40,088 bases of DNA from Defluviitaleaceae bacterium (GCA_009787785.1 WQSR01000020.1:1-40088), one strand, 5' to 3'; numbered from the stretch's first letter, positions 16,049-23,896 are shown. Program-made: numbers and translations. The notes: generated by a model not told the origin, from the letters alone.

Positions 16049-17378
16049 ACACATCCGGCGCAATTTGCGCGGCAGTATCCTTACTGCCTTTTCCGCGTTG
16101 TTTTTTTTATCCTTCGCGCTGGTGGGCATTGCCTTTAACATAACGGTACAGCAGTATATCCGGCACAATGCCATATCCGAGCTGACCGAAACCCAGGAGC
16201 TGTATACCTACTTCGGGGGTTTTACTTTAATCGTGCGCTCAGGCTTGTTCGGGCAACGCATCAACCATTTTTACTTGAATGAAAATTTTTACCTGTTATA
16301 CGGCTATACCGACCCCCATATCCTTGAAATTGCCGAAACCCTGATGGCCGAGCACATTACCCCCGATATACTGACAAACCGCCGCTTGCGCACCGACGGC
16401 GGTATTTTTTATGTCACGGCAAAGCCCGCCTTCGGTGTGGATTCGGGTTGGTTCGGGGTTTTTTATGTAGACATCACCGATATTTCGCGTTTTTCTGAAC
16501 GGGTGAATATGCTACTGTTGGTTTTGGTGGTTATCATTTGGGTGGTGTCTATGATAATCGCTACGTTCCTTGCGGGCTCTCTGGCCCACCCCCTGCGCGC
16601 ATTGAACCGCTTCGCCCAGCGCATTGGCCGGGGGAATTTCACCCCCAACCCGGAATCCTTCGCCAACGAGGAGTTTGAAACCCTGAACCAGAGCCTGAAC
16701 CAGACGGCGAAGCAGCTGGCCAAGTACGACAATGACCAGAAGATTTTTTTCCAGAACGTATCCCACGAGCTACGCACCCCCCTCATGTCCGTAAAAAGCT
16801 ACGCCGAGGGCATAAAATACGGCATCATGGACGCGAAGAAATCCAGCGAGACCATCATCGAGTCTGCCGACCGGCTGACCCAAATGGTGGGCGACATCCT
16901 CTATATCTCGCGCATAGACAATATCACCACCCCCGACGAGGAGGACGTGGATTTAATCGCGCTCATTGCCAAGCGCGTCAACCTCCACCAGGACCCGATG
17001 GGTAAAATACAAATCGGGTTCCGGCATGATACGGAGCCCGTGATTATCCCCTGCGTTAAATCCTACATCGAGCGCGCTTTGGACAATCTGATTTCCAATG
17101 CCCTGCGCTATGCCAAAACCACCATTCTCATCGAATGCTATGGCATCGGCCCCCGGGCGGTTATCCGGGTGCTGGACGACGGCCCCGGCTTCGAGCCCGG
17201 CGAGCTCTCCAGTGTATTTGAACGGTTTTACCGGGGCAAGGGCGGCCTTTCGGGCATCGGCCTGGCCATTGTGAAATCCATCGCCGACCAGCACGACGGC
17301 ATCGTCACGGCGGAAAACAACGAAAACGGCGCGGTGCTGACCCTTTCCGTGCCCCGTACCATGAAAATTATCCGATAA
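16041..17378 (+). CDS. Membrane sensor histidine kinase
   Basis: 445 residues. Start is a TTG at 16041 that overlaps the receiver gene by 8 bases with GAGGAAG upstream. Transmembrane helices at about 14-36 and 155-178 bracket an extracytoplasmic sensor of about 115 residues with no recognised ligand motif. A HAMP linker follows, then the HisKA H-box (NVSHELRTPLMSVKSYAEG, His near residue 241). The ATPase domain has the N-box (ALDNLISNALRYAK), the G1 box (VLDDGPGFEPGE) and GLSGIGLAIVKSI. It phosphorylates a response regulator, presumably the receiver-only protein encoded just upstream. Confidence 0.93.
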   Translation: MFKHIRRNLRGSILTAFSALFFLSFALVGIAFNITVQQYIRHNAISELTETQELYTYFGGFTLIVRSGLFGQRINHFYLNENFYLLYGYTDPHILEIAETLMAEHITPDILTNRRLRTDGGIFYVTAKPAFGVDSGWFGVFYVDITDISRFSERVNMLLLVLVVIIWVVSMIIATFLAGSLAHPLRALNRFAQRIGRGNFTPNPESFANEEFETLNQSLNQTAKQLAKYDNDQKIFFQNVSHELRTPLMSVKSYAEGIKYGIMDAKKSSETIIESADRLTQMVGDILYISRIDNITTPDEEDVDLIALIAKRVNLHQDPMGKIQIGFRHDTEPVIIPCVKSYIERALDNLISNALRYAKTTILIECYGIGPRAVIRVLDDGPGFEPGELSSVFERFYRGKGGLSGIGLAIVKSIADQHDGIVTAENNENGAVLTLSVPRTMKIIR

Positions 17379-17392
17379 AAGGCGGGACGATT

Positions 17393-18019
17393 ATGGCCAT
17401 TCTTTTCACCCCACCCGAATTTATGAAAATGAAGGAAACCCTCGTTTTGTACCGGTGTGCCTTGCGGAATATGGAGATGCGCATGGATATTTTGCTGGAG
17501 GACTTTGAGAACATACAAAAGCATAATCCCATCGAGCACGTAAAGCTCCGGGTAAAGTCCTATGAAAGCATCGCCCAGAAGCTCCACCGCCAAGACCACC
17601 CCATCACGGCAGAGTCTGCCCGGCAAAACCTGACCGACATTGCGGGCCTGCGTTGCATCTGCGCCTATACCCGGGATATTTTCACCATTGCCAATGTCTT
17701 CAAGAATCAGCCCGACATAAAGCTCATCAAGGAACGAAACTACATCGACAAGCCCAAGCCCTCGGGCTACCGCAGTCATCACCTGGTGTTCGAGGTTCCC
17801 GTATACCTCTCCGGCGAAATACTGCGCCTGCCCGTAGAGGTGCAAATCCGCACCCAGGCCATGGACTTTTGGGCTTCCCTGGAGCATAAAATCCGCTACA
17901 AATATAAATCAGGCATCCCCATACACCTGGCGGAGGGCCTAAAGGAATGCGCCGCCAAGATTTCAGACCTGGACGAACGAATGTACAAAATACAGGAGCT
18001 CATCGACATCGCATATTAG
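17393..18019 (+). CDS. Small alarmone synthetase (RelA/SpoT synthetase domain)
   Basis: 208 residues, the size of YjbM/YwaC-type small alarmone synthetases that have only the (p)ppGpp synthetase domain. Motifs are RVKSYESIAQKL (ATP/GTP-binding basic strip), LTDIAGLRCICAY with the catalytic Asp region, KPSGYRSHHLVFEVP, and LPVEVQIRTQAMDFWASLEHKIRYK containing the Q/E catalytic segment. There is no HD hydrolase, TGS or ACT domain. It makes pppGpp/ppGpp from ATP and GTP or GDP in the cytoplasm. It follows the histidine kinase by 14 bases and may be co-transcribed, so its level could be set by the same promoter as the two-component pair. Confidence 0.9.
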   Translation: MAILFTPPEFMKMKETLVLYRCALRNMEMRMDILLEDFENIQKHNPIEHVKLRVKSYESIAQKLHRQDHPITAESARQNLTDIAGLRCICAYTRDIFTIANVFKNQPDIKLIKERNYIDKPKPSGYRSHHLVFEVPVYLSGEILRLPVEVQIRTQAMDFWASLEHKIRYKYKSGIPIHLAEGLKECAAKISDLDERMYKIQELIDIAY

Positions 18020-18033
18020 GCACCAGTGCCTAA
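18016..18033. other. Palindromic hairpin across two convergent stop codons
   Basis: TTAGGCAC and GTGCCTAA form a perfect 8-bp stem with a 2-base loop. It contains the stop codons of the convergent alarmone synthetase and ThuA-like genes (about 10 bases apart). There is no T-run on either side. It could be a shared weak transcription end or mRNA 3'-end protector. Confidence 0.45.
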
Positions 18034-18749
18034 GCGCGTGCCGGTGGGATGAAGGGCTGTTCCCCCGTGGTTATCTTGGGATGACCCGTGGGCGCGGCCC
18101 ATTTTATTCCGTTGATGATAATGCGTTGCACCTCGGGCAGGGTATAGATGGGGAAGGTTTCATGGCCGGGGGAGAAGAAGAAAATCCGGCCCAGCCCCCG
18201 GGTGAAGGTACAGCCACTGCGGAAGACCTCGCCGCCTTCGTACCAGCTGATAAAGAGCAACTCGTCAGGGGCGGGGATTTGAAAATGCTCGCCATACATT
18301 TCGGAATGGGGGATGTCAAAAAATTCCGGCACCCCGGCGGCGATGGGGTGGGCGGGCTCGATACGCCACACCCGCTCCAGCTCGCCTATTTCGCGCCAGC
18401 GCAGTTTGGCGGGCTCCGCGCCCACCAGCCGGCCAAAGATTTTGCTCGCGTGGGCGGAATGGAGGAGCACCAGCCCCATGCCGTTCAGCACCCGGGCGCG
18501 AATCCGCTCCACGATGGCGTCCTCCACCTGATGGTGATAGCAATGGGCCCAGTACACCAGCACATCGGTGGCGGCGAGCAGTTCCTCGGTCAGGCCGTGC
18601 TCGGGCTGGGGCTGGAGGGCAATACGTACCTCGCCAAACTCGCCGCTTGCCTTCAAAAAATCGGCTATAGCCGTATAAATCCCCTGGGGATAGGGGCCAA
18701 TCGCGCCCTCGGCTTCGTCCCAAACGGTTACATTCACGGGTTTGCTCAT
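18030..18749 (-). CDS. ThuA-like protein (trehalose utilisation / class I GATase-like fold)
   Basis: 239 residues from ATG 18749 (AGGAG about 8 bases upstream; an earlier GTG lacks a ribosome site). It matches the ThuA domain: VTVWDEAEGAIGPYPQGIYTAI, TDVLVYWAHCYHHQVEDAIV, GMGLVLLHSAHASKIF, then WRIEPAHPIAAGVPEFFDIPHSEMYGE and GLGRIFFFSPGHETFPIY. ThuA proteins act in disaccharide metabolism in rhizobia, and this short cytoplasmic form is common in Bacillota with an unproven role. No sugar genes are adjacent. It has no signal peptide. Confidence 0.85.
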   Translation of the reverse strand: MSKPVNVTVWDEAEGAIGPYPQGIYTAIADFLKASGEFGEVRIALQPQPEHGLTEELLAATDVLVYWAHCYHHQVEDAIVERIRARVLNGMGLVLLHSAHASKIFGRLVGAEPAKLRWREIGELERVWRIEPAHPIAAGVPEFFDIPHSEMYGEHFQIPAPDELLFISWYEGGEVFRSGCTFTRGLGRIFFFSPGHETFPIYTLPEVQRIIINGIKWAAPTGHPKITTGEQPFIPPARA

Positions 18750-18791
18750 CTTCGTCACGCTCCTGCGATTTTTCACGCATTATAAGCCAAC

Positions 18792-19376
18792 CTATTTGTG
18801 AAGTAAATAATACGCGCTCATATAACTTTCCCGGCTTAGGGAGAATCTGAGGCGTTTTTTCATTTTCCCGTCATGGGGCAGGGCTTGGGATTCCGCTTTA
18901 TTCCCGAAGCCCGCCTTTTCCATAACCCGTTGGGTGGGTAGATTCTCCGCGAAGCATCCGGTAATGACCTCCGCGCAGTCGTCCCGCAAAAACGCGTACG
19001 CCAGCACCCGCTTCACCCCTTCGGTCATGTAGCCCTTGTTTTGATACGCGGGCATGAGAAACCAGCCCATGGGGTCGGCAATTTTCCCCGCCGGGGTATG
19101 GGCGGCGATTTCATAGCCCACCGCGCCGATGAGGGTATCCGCCCCCTTCAGGGTGATGGCGAAACGCCGGGCCCGCCCCGCCGCATTGACGGCCATGGCA
19201 TTTTCCAGGCTCTCCTTGGATTCCTCCAGGGAATGGGTGACGATATCATACAAATAAGTCATGTTCTCCCCGTCCGAGAGCATGGCGTGATAGGCGTCCA
19301 GGTCAGACGCCTTGTAATTGCGCAGGATAAGGCGTTCGGTTTCTAAGGTAATCATATGCAACATAGGCGCAATCAT
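18792..19376 (-). CDS. GNAT family N-acetyltransferase (RimJ/RimL type)
   Basis: About 194 residues if begun at the ATG at 19376; ATGs at 19364 and 19355 are equally possible, and none has a strong ribosome site. The family start ITLETERLILRNYKASDLDAY is followed by MGWFLMPAYQNKGYMTEGVKRVLAYAF (acetyl-CoA binding A motif, Q-N-K-G-Y) and CFAENLPTQRVMEKAGF, typical of RimJ/RimL enzymes. It transfers acetyl from acetyl-CoA to an amine; the substrate is unknown. It lies on the minus strand upstream of the ThuA-like gene, 42 bases apart, and divergent from the recombinase gene. Confidence 0.82.
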   Translation of the reverse strand: MIAPMLHMITLETERLILRNYKASDLDAYHAMLSDGENMTYLYDIVTHSLEESKESLENAMAVNAAGRARRFAITLKGADTLIGAVGYEIAAHTPAGKIADPMGWFLMPAYQNKGYMTEGVKRVLAYAFLRDDCAEVITGCFAENLPTQRVMEKAGFGNKAESQALPHDGKMKKRLRFSLSRESYMSAYYLLHK

Positions 19377-19466
19377 ACGGCGCAGAGCTGGAAAAGGCAA
19401 GGCTTGTACCCGTTGCAATGTACTTCCCCGAAAAAGGATTTATAGCCGAATAAACCGGAGGGAGCA

Positions 19467-20078
19467 ATGTACATGAAAATTTACGGGTATTGCCGTATAT
19501 CTGATGTAAGTCAAAATGAGAACCGCCAGCTTGACGCGATGGCGAAATTGAAAATCCCGCAGACACGTATATACGTGGACAAGCAAAGCGGCAAGGATTT
19601 TATACGCCCTGCGTGGCAAGCCATGGTAAAAAAATTAGAAGCGGGGGATATGCTGTATGTGGGGAGCATTGACCGCTTGGGGCGCAGTTACGCTGACATC
19701 TTGGATTGGTGGCGCATACTTACCAAGGAGAAGGGTGTGGACATCGTGGTAATGGATATGCCATTGCTGGACACCCGTAAGGGGAGGGATTTATTAGGTA
19801 CGCTGATTGCTGATTTAGTTATATCCTTGTTCGGCTATGTTGCGGAAAAAGAACGCACCGACATACGCACACGGCAGCGGGCCGGCATCAACGCCGCCAA
19901 AGCGCGGGGGGTACATTTAGGCCGTCCTATAAAAAGGCCACCGGAAGATTTCGCGGCGGTGGTCAAGCAATGGGAGCAGGGAAAAATCCCGTTTGACGAT
20001 GCGCTGGTGCAGACAGGCTTGAAAAGAGCCACGTTTTACAACCGTTTGCGAGAAATGCGGGTGGAGAAGAAAAAGTAG
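19467..20078 (+). CDS. Serine recombinase of the resolvase/invertase (Hin) family
   Basis: 203 residues, the usual size for Hin/Gin-type invertases and small resolvases. The N-terminal catalytic motif YCRISDVSQNENRQLD holds the nucleophilic Ser, and the arginine-bearing IDRLGRSYADIL region follows. The long E helix is at AEKERTDIRTRQRAGINAAKARG, then LGRPIKRPPEDF leads into a helix-turn-helix (QTGLKRATFYNRLREM). Ribosome site GGAGGGAG. It begins the accessory region. Directly after its stop is the first of two inverted 24-bp dyad sites that flank about 120 bases before flgL, the arrangement expected for a local DNA inverter. Resolvase activity on another target cannot be excluded. Confidence 0.92.
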   Translation: MYMKIYGYCRISDVSQNENRQLDAMAKLKIPQTRIYVDKQSGKDFIRPAWQAMVKKLEAGDMLYVGSIDRLGRSYADILDWWRILTKEKGVDIVVMDMPLLDTRKGRDLLGTLIADLVISLFGYVAEKERTDIRTRQRAGINAAKARGVHLGRPIKRPPEDFAAVVKQWEQGKIPFDDALVQTGLKRATFYNRLREMRVEKKK

Positions 20079-20082
20079 GCAG

Positions 20083-20106
20083 TATAAAAAGGTTTACCTT
20101 TTTATA
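20083..20106. repeat. Left inverted site (IR-L), 24-bp dyad
   Basis: A 24-bp site made of 10-bp palindromic arms TATAAAAAGG/CCTTTTTATA around an asymmetric core TTTA. It lies 4 bases after the recombinase stop. Size, A/T-rich arms and short asymmetric core are like crossover sites of Hin-type serine recombinases. Its reverse complement matches 20228-20251 at 21 of 24 positions. Confidence 0.8.
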
Positions 20107-20128
20107 TCGGTTAATTTAGCAAATTTTA
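20104..20128 (-). promoter_or_regulatory. Promoter-like sequence inside the invertible segment, pointing away from flgL
   Basis: On the minus strand TAAA (20125-20128) is followed, 14 bases later, by CCGATAT (20104-20110), close to the flagellar sigma factor SigD/FliA consensus TAAA-N14/16-GCCGATAT, though the spacer is one or two bases short. The same stretch also reads as a SigA-type TTAAAA-N17-TATAAA. In the present orientation it would drive RNA antisense into the recombinase gene. After inversion it would sit about 45 bases ahead of flgL. Confidence 0.6.
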
Positions 20129-20227
20129 ACACAACCAGTAGCGGGGTGCAATGAATTTCGCGCCCATCCGCACCTGCTCCCACCCATACATTTCCATTTT
20201 TCGCGGATTTAAGGAAGAATCGGACTT
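20107..20227. other. Putative invertible segment between recombinase and flgL
   Basis: About 121 bases bounded by IR-L and IR-R. No ORF is supported in it. Its left end carries a promoter-like sequence on the minus strand. No convincing plus-strand SigA or SigD promoter toward flgL is visible in the current orientation; the TATAAA at the right end has no matching -35. Confidence 0.65.
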
Positions 20228-20251
20228 TCTATAAAGGTAAACCTTTTTAGA
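20228..20251. repeat. Right inverted site (IR-R), 24-bp dyad
   Basis: TCTATAAAGG-TAAA-CCTTTTTAGA. The core TAAA is the reverse complement of the TTTA core of IR-L, so the two sites are in inverted orientation and recombination between them would invert the segment. It ends 6 bases before the GAGGAGG ribosome site region of flgL. Confidence 0.8.
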
Positions 20252-20271
20252 TAAGTAGAGGAGGCTTCCCC

Positions 20272-22254
20272 ATGCGCATCACCAACTCTATGATATTCGG
20301 CAATTCGCTCAACAATCTGCACCGCAATGTGCGGCATGTCAATAACCTCGTGAATCAAATTGAAACGACTAAACGCTTCCAGCGTCCATCTGATGACCCC
20401 ATCGCCGCCGCCCGTGCATTGCGGTATCGCACTATCATTGAAGAAACCCAGCAATTTTACCGCAATGTACAGGGTGGGCTTGCGTGGATGAGCGTTACAG
20501 AATCTGCATTTGTGAACATGACAGATGAAGTGCTTCAACGATTAAACGTACTTTTCGTAGAAGCCGCCACGGGTCACTTGACTATAGATGACCGCATGGG
20601 CTTGGCAAAGGAAGTGCAGGAACTGGTTGACCAGCTTGGGCTGGAGATTAACCAAACCTACATGGGGCGGTATGTGTTTTCGGGCTACCGGACAACACAA
20701 CCCCCCGTTTTTATTCGGGACAATGACCTTTCCTTTATCATTACCCAGCAGTTTGATGCCCGGGATATTGAGCGCATCATGTCATTTCAACAATTTCACC
20801 CCGCGCACAAGGCAACGGTGCATAACGCGAACGTGATTAAGCTGGCGTATAACCACGTCAGCTTTGATTTTTCTATCCGGGATGAAAACGGACAGCCCTT
20901 GGCCATCCCGGGTATACAGGGTGCGCCCGGGCGTAACGGTGAGCCGCCCTTGGAATACCTCATAATAGTAAGGAGTATGCTAGACGAAAACGCATATCTT
21001 CCCCCCGGCGCAGACGAAAATTCGCCCCACCCTCCCGGAACAGCGGAAAATCCATTCATCGTCCACTACATAATAGAAACCGGCGAAATCGTGTTATGCG
21101 ACGAAGCGGCACATACTTGGCGCGATGGTACACGCATTACATATCACAAGGAGGGCTTCCGCGCAGGGGAGCTTAACCCCGCCATTTATTTTGATTCCAT
21201 TGAAGTGATTGGGAACACCACATTGGATATTACCCACGCATTTTACCAATACCCCATAAACCCAGACGGAAGCTTTAACTTCTCTGTAACCATAGGCGGT
21301 GCAGACGCGGAAGCCCCGGGTACCTTCGACATGTTTGGCGATACATCCCCGATATTGCGCATGGGTGCTATAGAAATACCCCTGTGGAGCTTGAGCAATA
21401 GCCCGCCGTTACAATCCGGTACTATGTGGGAAACGGTGTTTTACACCGCGCCGCCTCACAATCTTGAAATTATCCAGCGCGTAACCCTAGAGGGCGACGG
21501 CTACCGTGTAGATTTTTCTGTGATGAATTATGGTGTGGACCCCGTGGAGTTTGAACTTTTGCAATTTTTCAACCCCGCACCGGACATTGACGCCATTGTT
21601 TCCATGCCCCCGGCAGGAACGCAAACCGCGTTGCCGAATGTAGCGGTTTCGTTTACCTCATCGGTACGCATTCCCCCGCCTGCAACGGCGTTGCAAGCCG
21701 GGAATGTGATAAACCAAGAGGACTACTGGATTGTGCATGAAATTGCACCCGGCAACCACCAGCGCATCAATGACCTGGCCCGCCATGTATATACCGACAA
21801 AATGTACACCGACCTAAAGCGGCTCATGGACTTTATCCGCTCTGTTCAAATTTCAGAACGCCACGCGGTGGAGGCGTATTTTAGTTCGCCGCCCCACAAT
21901 ATGCTGGGGCAAGTGCTGGAAAACGCCATCGAAACGCAACTCAACAACGAACGCGCCCAGGCCAACGCCGTACTGCACGACCGTATTAATAATATGCTGG
22001 AGCTGTTCAACCGCCACGCTGACAATGTTATTGCCGAACACACCCGCATGGGCACGCGCATGAGCATGTTTGAAATGATGGACGTACGCCTCTCTGAAGA
22101 AGAGGCGCAAATGGAGCAACTGCTTTCCGCCACCGCCGATACCAATATGGCCGACGCCATAATGCGAAAAGCCGCTGCCGAGGCGGCTTTGCAAGCGGCC
22201 ATGCGCGCCATGGCCATGACGGTGCAGTTGTCGTTGGTTAATTTTCTACGGTAG
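20272..22254 (+). CDS. flgL: Flagellar hook-associated protein 3 (FlgL), with a large central insertion
   Basis: 660 residues, about twice the usual FlgL length. The N-terminus is typical (MRITNSMIFGNSLNNLHRN, then QRPSDDPIAAARALRYRT) and the C-terminus has the coiled pairing region (RMSMFEMMDVRLSEEEAQME, ATADTNMADAIMRKAAAEAA, ending LSLVNFLR). Between about residues 150 and 555 lies a beta-rich insertion, probably surface-exposed, containing FSVTIGGADAEAPG and FSVMNYGVDPVEFELLQFF. FlgL joins hook to filament outside the cell. No flgK or flagellin gene is adjacent, so this is an orphan copy in an accessory region. Ribosome site GAGGAGG 7 bases upstream. Expression is probably set by the invertible segment upstream. 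Confidence 0.88.
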   Translation: MRITNSMIFGNSLNNLHRNVRHVNNLVNQIETTKRFQRPSDDPIAAARALRYRTIIEETQQFYRNVQGGLAWMSVTESAFVNMTDEVLQRLNVLFVEAATGHLTIDDRMGLAKEVQELVDQLGLEINQTYMGRYVFSGYRTTQPPVFIRDNDLSFIITQQFDARDIERIMSFQQFHPAHKATVHNANVIKLAYNHVSFDFSIRDENGQPLAIPGIQGAPGRNGEPPLEYLIIVRSMLDENAYLPPGADENSPHPPGTAENPFIVHYIIETGEIVLCDEAAHTWRDGTRITYHKEGFRAGELNPAIYFDSIEVIGNTTLDITHAFYQYPINPDGSFNFSVTIGGADAEAPGTFDMFGDTSPILRMGAIEIPLWSLSNSPPLQSGTMWETVFYTAPPHNLEIIQRVTLEGDGYRVDFSVMNYGVDPVEFELLQFFNPAPDIDAIVSMPPAGTQTALPNVAVSFTSSVRIPPPATALQAGNVINQEDYWIVHEIAPGNHQRINDLARHVYTDKMYTDLKRLMDFIRSVQISERHAVEAYFSSPPHNMLGQVLENAIETQLNNERAQANAVLHDRINNMLELFNRHADNVIAEHTRMGTRMSMFEMMDVRLSEEEAQMEQLLSATADTNMADAIMRKAAAEAALQAAMRAMAMTVQLSLVNFLR

Positions 22255-22287
22255 TTAGTTGAAATCAATAGCAACAAGAGGCAGAAA

Positions 22288-22560
22288 CTAGAACAAGTCT
22301 GAATGTGTACCAGTGCGAATGAAGATAATTTGGTTTCCAAAATAACGATATTCCAGTAGCCAGTCTGCCTTTATATGGCATTCGGTAATGATAGGGTTGG
22401 TGCCTTTCAAGGGATGTGGGCGGTTAATGATAGGGTCAAGGGGTTCGCCACTTTCCAGTTTCGTCATGACTTCATGCAAAAGCGACATGTCATACCCACG
22501 TTTTTCACATCTGCGGTAATCGCGCCGGAATTGGGTCTGATGGCTGGAGCTATATTTCAT
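22288..22560 (-). CDS. yafQ: YafQ-type toxin (RelE superfamily mRNA interferase)
   Basis: 90 residues from ATG 22560 (a TTG two codons earlier is possible). It has the YafQ pattern: QTQFRRDYRRCEKRGYDMSLL, LPDPLKG-like PIINRPHPLKG, ECHIKADWLLEYRYFGNQIIFIRTGTHSDLF with the C-terminal RTGTHSDLF expected of the active site. It would cleave mRNA on the ribosome. The start overlaps the end of the antitoxin gene by 11 bases, the standard order antitoxin-toxin. It converges on flgL with 33 bases between them. Confidence 0.92.
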   Translation of the reverse strand: MKYSSSHQTQFRRDYRRCEKRGYDMSLLHEVMTKLESGEPLDPIINRPHPLKGTNPIITECHIKADWLLEYRYFGNQIIFIRTGTHSDLF

Positions 22561-22861
22561 CGTCAACCCACTCTTTCATGCTTTCAATGAATTGGGCGGT
22601 TGACAGGGTGGGCGGCGGCGGTAGTTCCCCCCGAAGGATGGCATCACACTCATCAATGGCGGCTTGAAACTCGGTGTTCGGAATGCGGTGTGTCGGCGTT
22701 ATGTCAGTAGTAATATCAAAAGGCAACCGCTTTTCGCGCAGGACGGCGCGAGCGAATAGATTAAACGCCGTGGTAGTGTTCATCCCGACTTGTGAACAAA
22801 AATCGTCCAAATTTTTTTTCACATCGGAATCCATGCGAATGCTGAAAGTTGTTTGAGCCAT
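22550..22861 (-). CDS. dinJ: DinJ/RelB family antitoxin
   Basis: 103 residues. The N-terminal ribbon-helix-helix MAQTTFSIRMDSDVKKNLDDFCSQVGMNTTTAFNLFARAVL is the RelB/DinJ DNA-binding and dimerisation domain, followed by LPFDI and an acidic C-terminal region that would neutralise YafQ. Ribosome site AGAGGAGA. The antitoxin and toxin complex normally represses its own promoter, and a good promoter is found just upstream. Pairing with the overlapping yafQ is clear from sequence order. Confidence 0.93.
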   Translation of the reverse strand: MAQTTFSIRMDSDVKKNLDDFCSQVGMNTTTAFNLFARAVLREKRLPFDITTDITPTHRIPNTEFQAAIDECDAILRGELPPPPTLSTAQFIESMKEWVDDEI

Positions 22862-22893
22862 GCTTGTTCTCCTCTTATGCTTATTGGTACTAT

Positions 22894-22922
22894 ATTGTAA
22901 CCTATTGGGTGCATTTTATCAA
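22894..22922 (-). promoter_or_regulatory. Promoter of the dinJ-yafQ operon
   Basis: On the minus strand TTGATA (22917-22922) and TACAAT (22894-22899) are 17 bases apart, 33 bases before the dinJ start. An imperfect palindrome GGTTAC...GTACC overlaps the -10, a likely operator for the antitoxin. Confidence 0.7.
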
Positions 22923-22944
22923 CGGAAAGGAGTGTGAAGTTATT

Positions 22945-23754
22945 ATGCCATACAACATAGAAGCACTGCGCACGGGATTTAAAAATGCGGATATTACCGT
23001 AAAGTTTGAATTTATAGAAAAAATAAAGGACGCCGGCGAGGCGGCCTTGGCGGCTCTTTTGTATGAATGCATATGGGAGCTGGCAAGGTGTATGCATGAC
23101 ACCGACGGCGCGTTTAGAGAATACGCCCGTGAATATGGCTTCATGGAAAAATATGCACAGCGAGAAAATACCGAGGCACTTTATTTAATGGGGTGCCTTT
23201 ATTTGCACGAAGAAACGGACACCCACCCGGCCGACTATGAAAAAGTGGCCTATTGGCTAGACCGTGCGGCGCAACTAAACCACCCCAAGGCCATGAGTAA
23301 GTTGGCGGGAGCGCATTTTAGGGGTGTGTTCTCCAAAGCGAACGCAGAAGAAGGCGTAAGGCTGGTAGGAAAACTGGCAAAACCGCCCCACAGCGACCCC
23401 ATAGAGATGATGCATCTGGGTGTAATTCACTACCACGGGCGGCATGGTTTTATTGCAGACCAACAAAGAGGTATGAAATGGATTGAAAACGCTATGGACA
23501 TAGTTCTGGAAAAGGGGATTGAAATTCCCTTCGACTACTTACATGCGTTAAGTATTATTATGTTTGAGCAGGGTGTAAAAAACAACAACCCAAGCGAAGC
23601 GCGGGGGATGGTGGAACTGGCATTATGGTTTATTAATAAATCTCTTGAAGATAAAGCGGGTATGAAACTATTAGTGGCAGAAATGGGGGAAGCGGCGCGT
23701 CAGCGTTTTATCGGGGTGCGTGATTTAATTATACAGACGTTAAGCCAATTATAA
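22945..23754 (+). CDS. Sel1-like repeat protein of unknown function
   Basis: 269 residues from ATG 22945 (AAAGGAG 12 bases upstream, a wide spacing; no better start is in frame). The middle shows Sel1/TPR-like helical pairs: NTEALYLMGCLYLHEE, YEKVAYWLDRAAQLNHPKAMSKLAGAHFRG, and PIEMMHLGVIHYHGRHGFIADQQRGMKWIENA, each with the A/G-x-Y-x-A spacing of Sel1 units. There is no signal peptide, so it is probably cytoplasmic and binds other proteins. The GC content is lower than in the core genes. It starts a run of small unknown genes and is divergent from the dinJ-yafQ pair. Confidence 0.7.
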   Translation: MPYNIEALRTGFKNADITVKFEFIEKIKDAGEAALAALLYECIWELARCMHDTDGAFREYAREYGFMEKYAQRENTEALYLMGCLYLHEETDTHPADYEKVAYWLDRAAQLNHPKAMSKLAGAHFRGVFSKANAEEGVRLVGKLAKPPHSDPIEMMHLGVIHYHGRHGFIADQQRGMKWIENAMDIVLEKGIEIPFDYLHALSIIMFEQGVKNNNPSEARGMVELALWFINKSLEDKAGMKLLVAEMGEAARQRFIGVRDLIIQTLSQL

Positions 23755-23767
23755 GGAGCTGAAGAAA

Positions 23768-23896
23768 ATGCGAATTTATCAACATCAAGTATGCGACAGG
23801 TGCTTACCCATCCGACATAAGACAAGCGATGGGGCATATGGGCCTTCGGTTGAAGAATGTTTACAGGCATTAAATAACTTATGGGAGATGATGTAA
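23768..23896 (+). CDS. Small ORF, 42 residues, unknown
   Basis: Begins 13 bases after the Sel1-like gene, with AAGGAG upstream and start MRIYQHQVCDRCLPIRHK. It has one CxxC pair (CDRC) and a further Cys, which could bind metal. Its TAA is directly followed by the ATG of the next small ORF, suggesting coupled translation. I recognise no family. Support comes from the ribosome site and tight packing. Confidence 0.5.
   Translation: MRIYQHQVCDRCLPIRHKTSDGAYGPSVEECLQALNNLWEMM

Noticed and set aside
20083..20106. Ordinary Rho-independent terminator after the recombinase
   Set aside because: The dyad is A/T-rich with a very short stem in G/C terms, and its inverted copy near flgL with reversed core fits a recombination site better. 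It could still weakly terminate.
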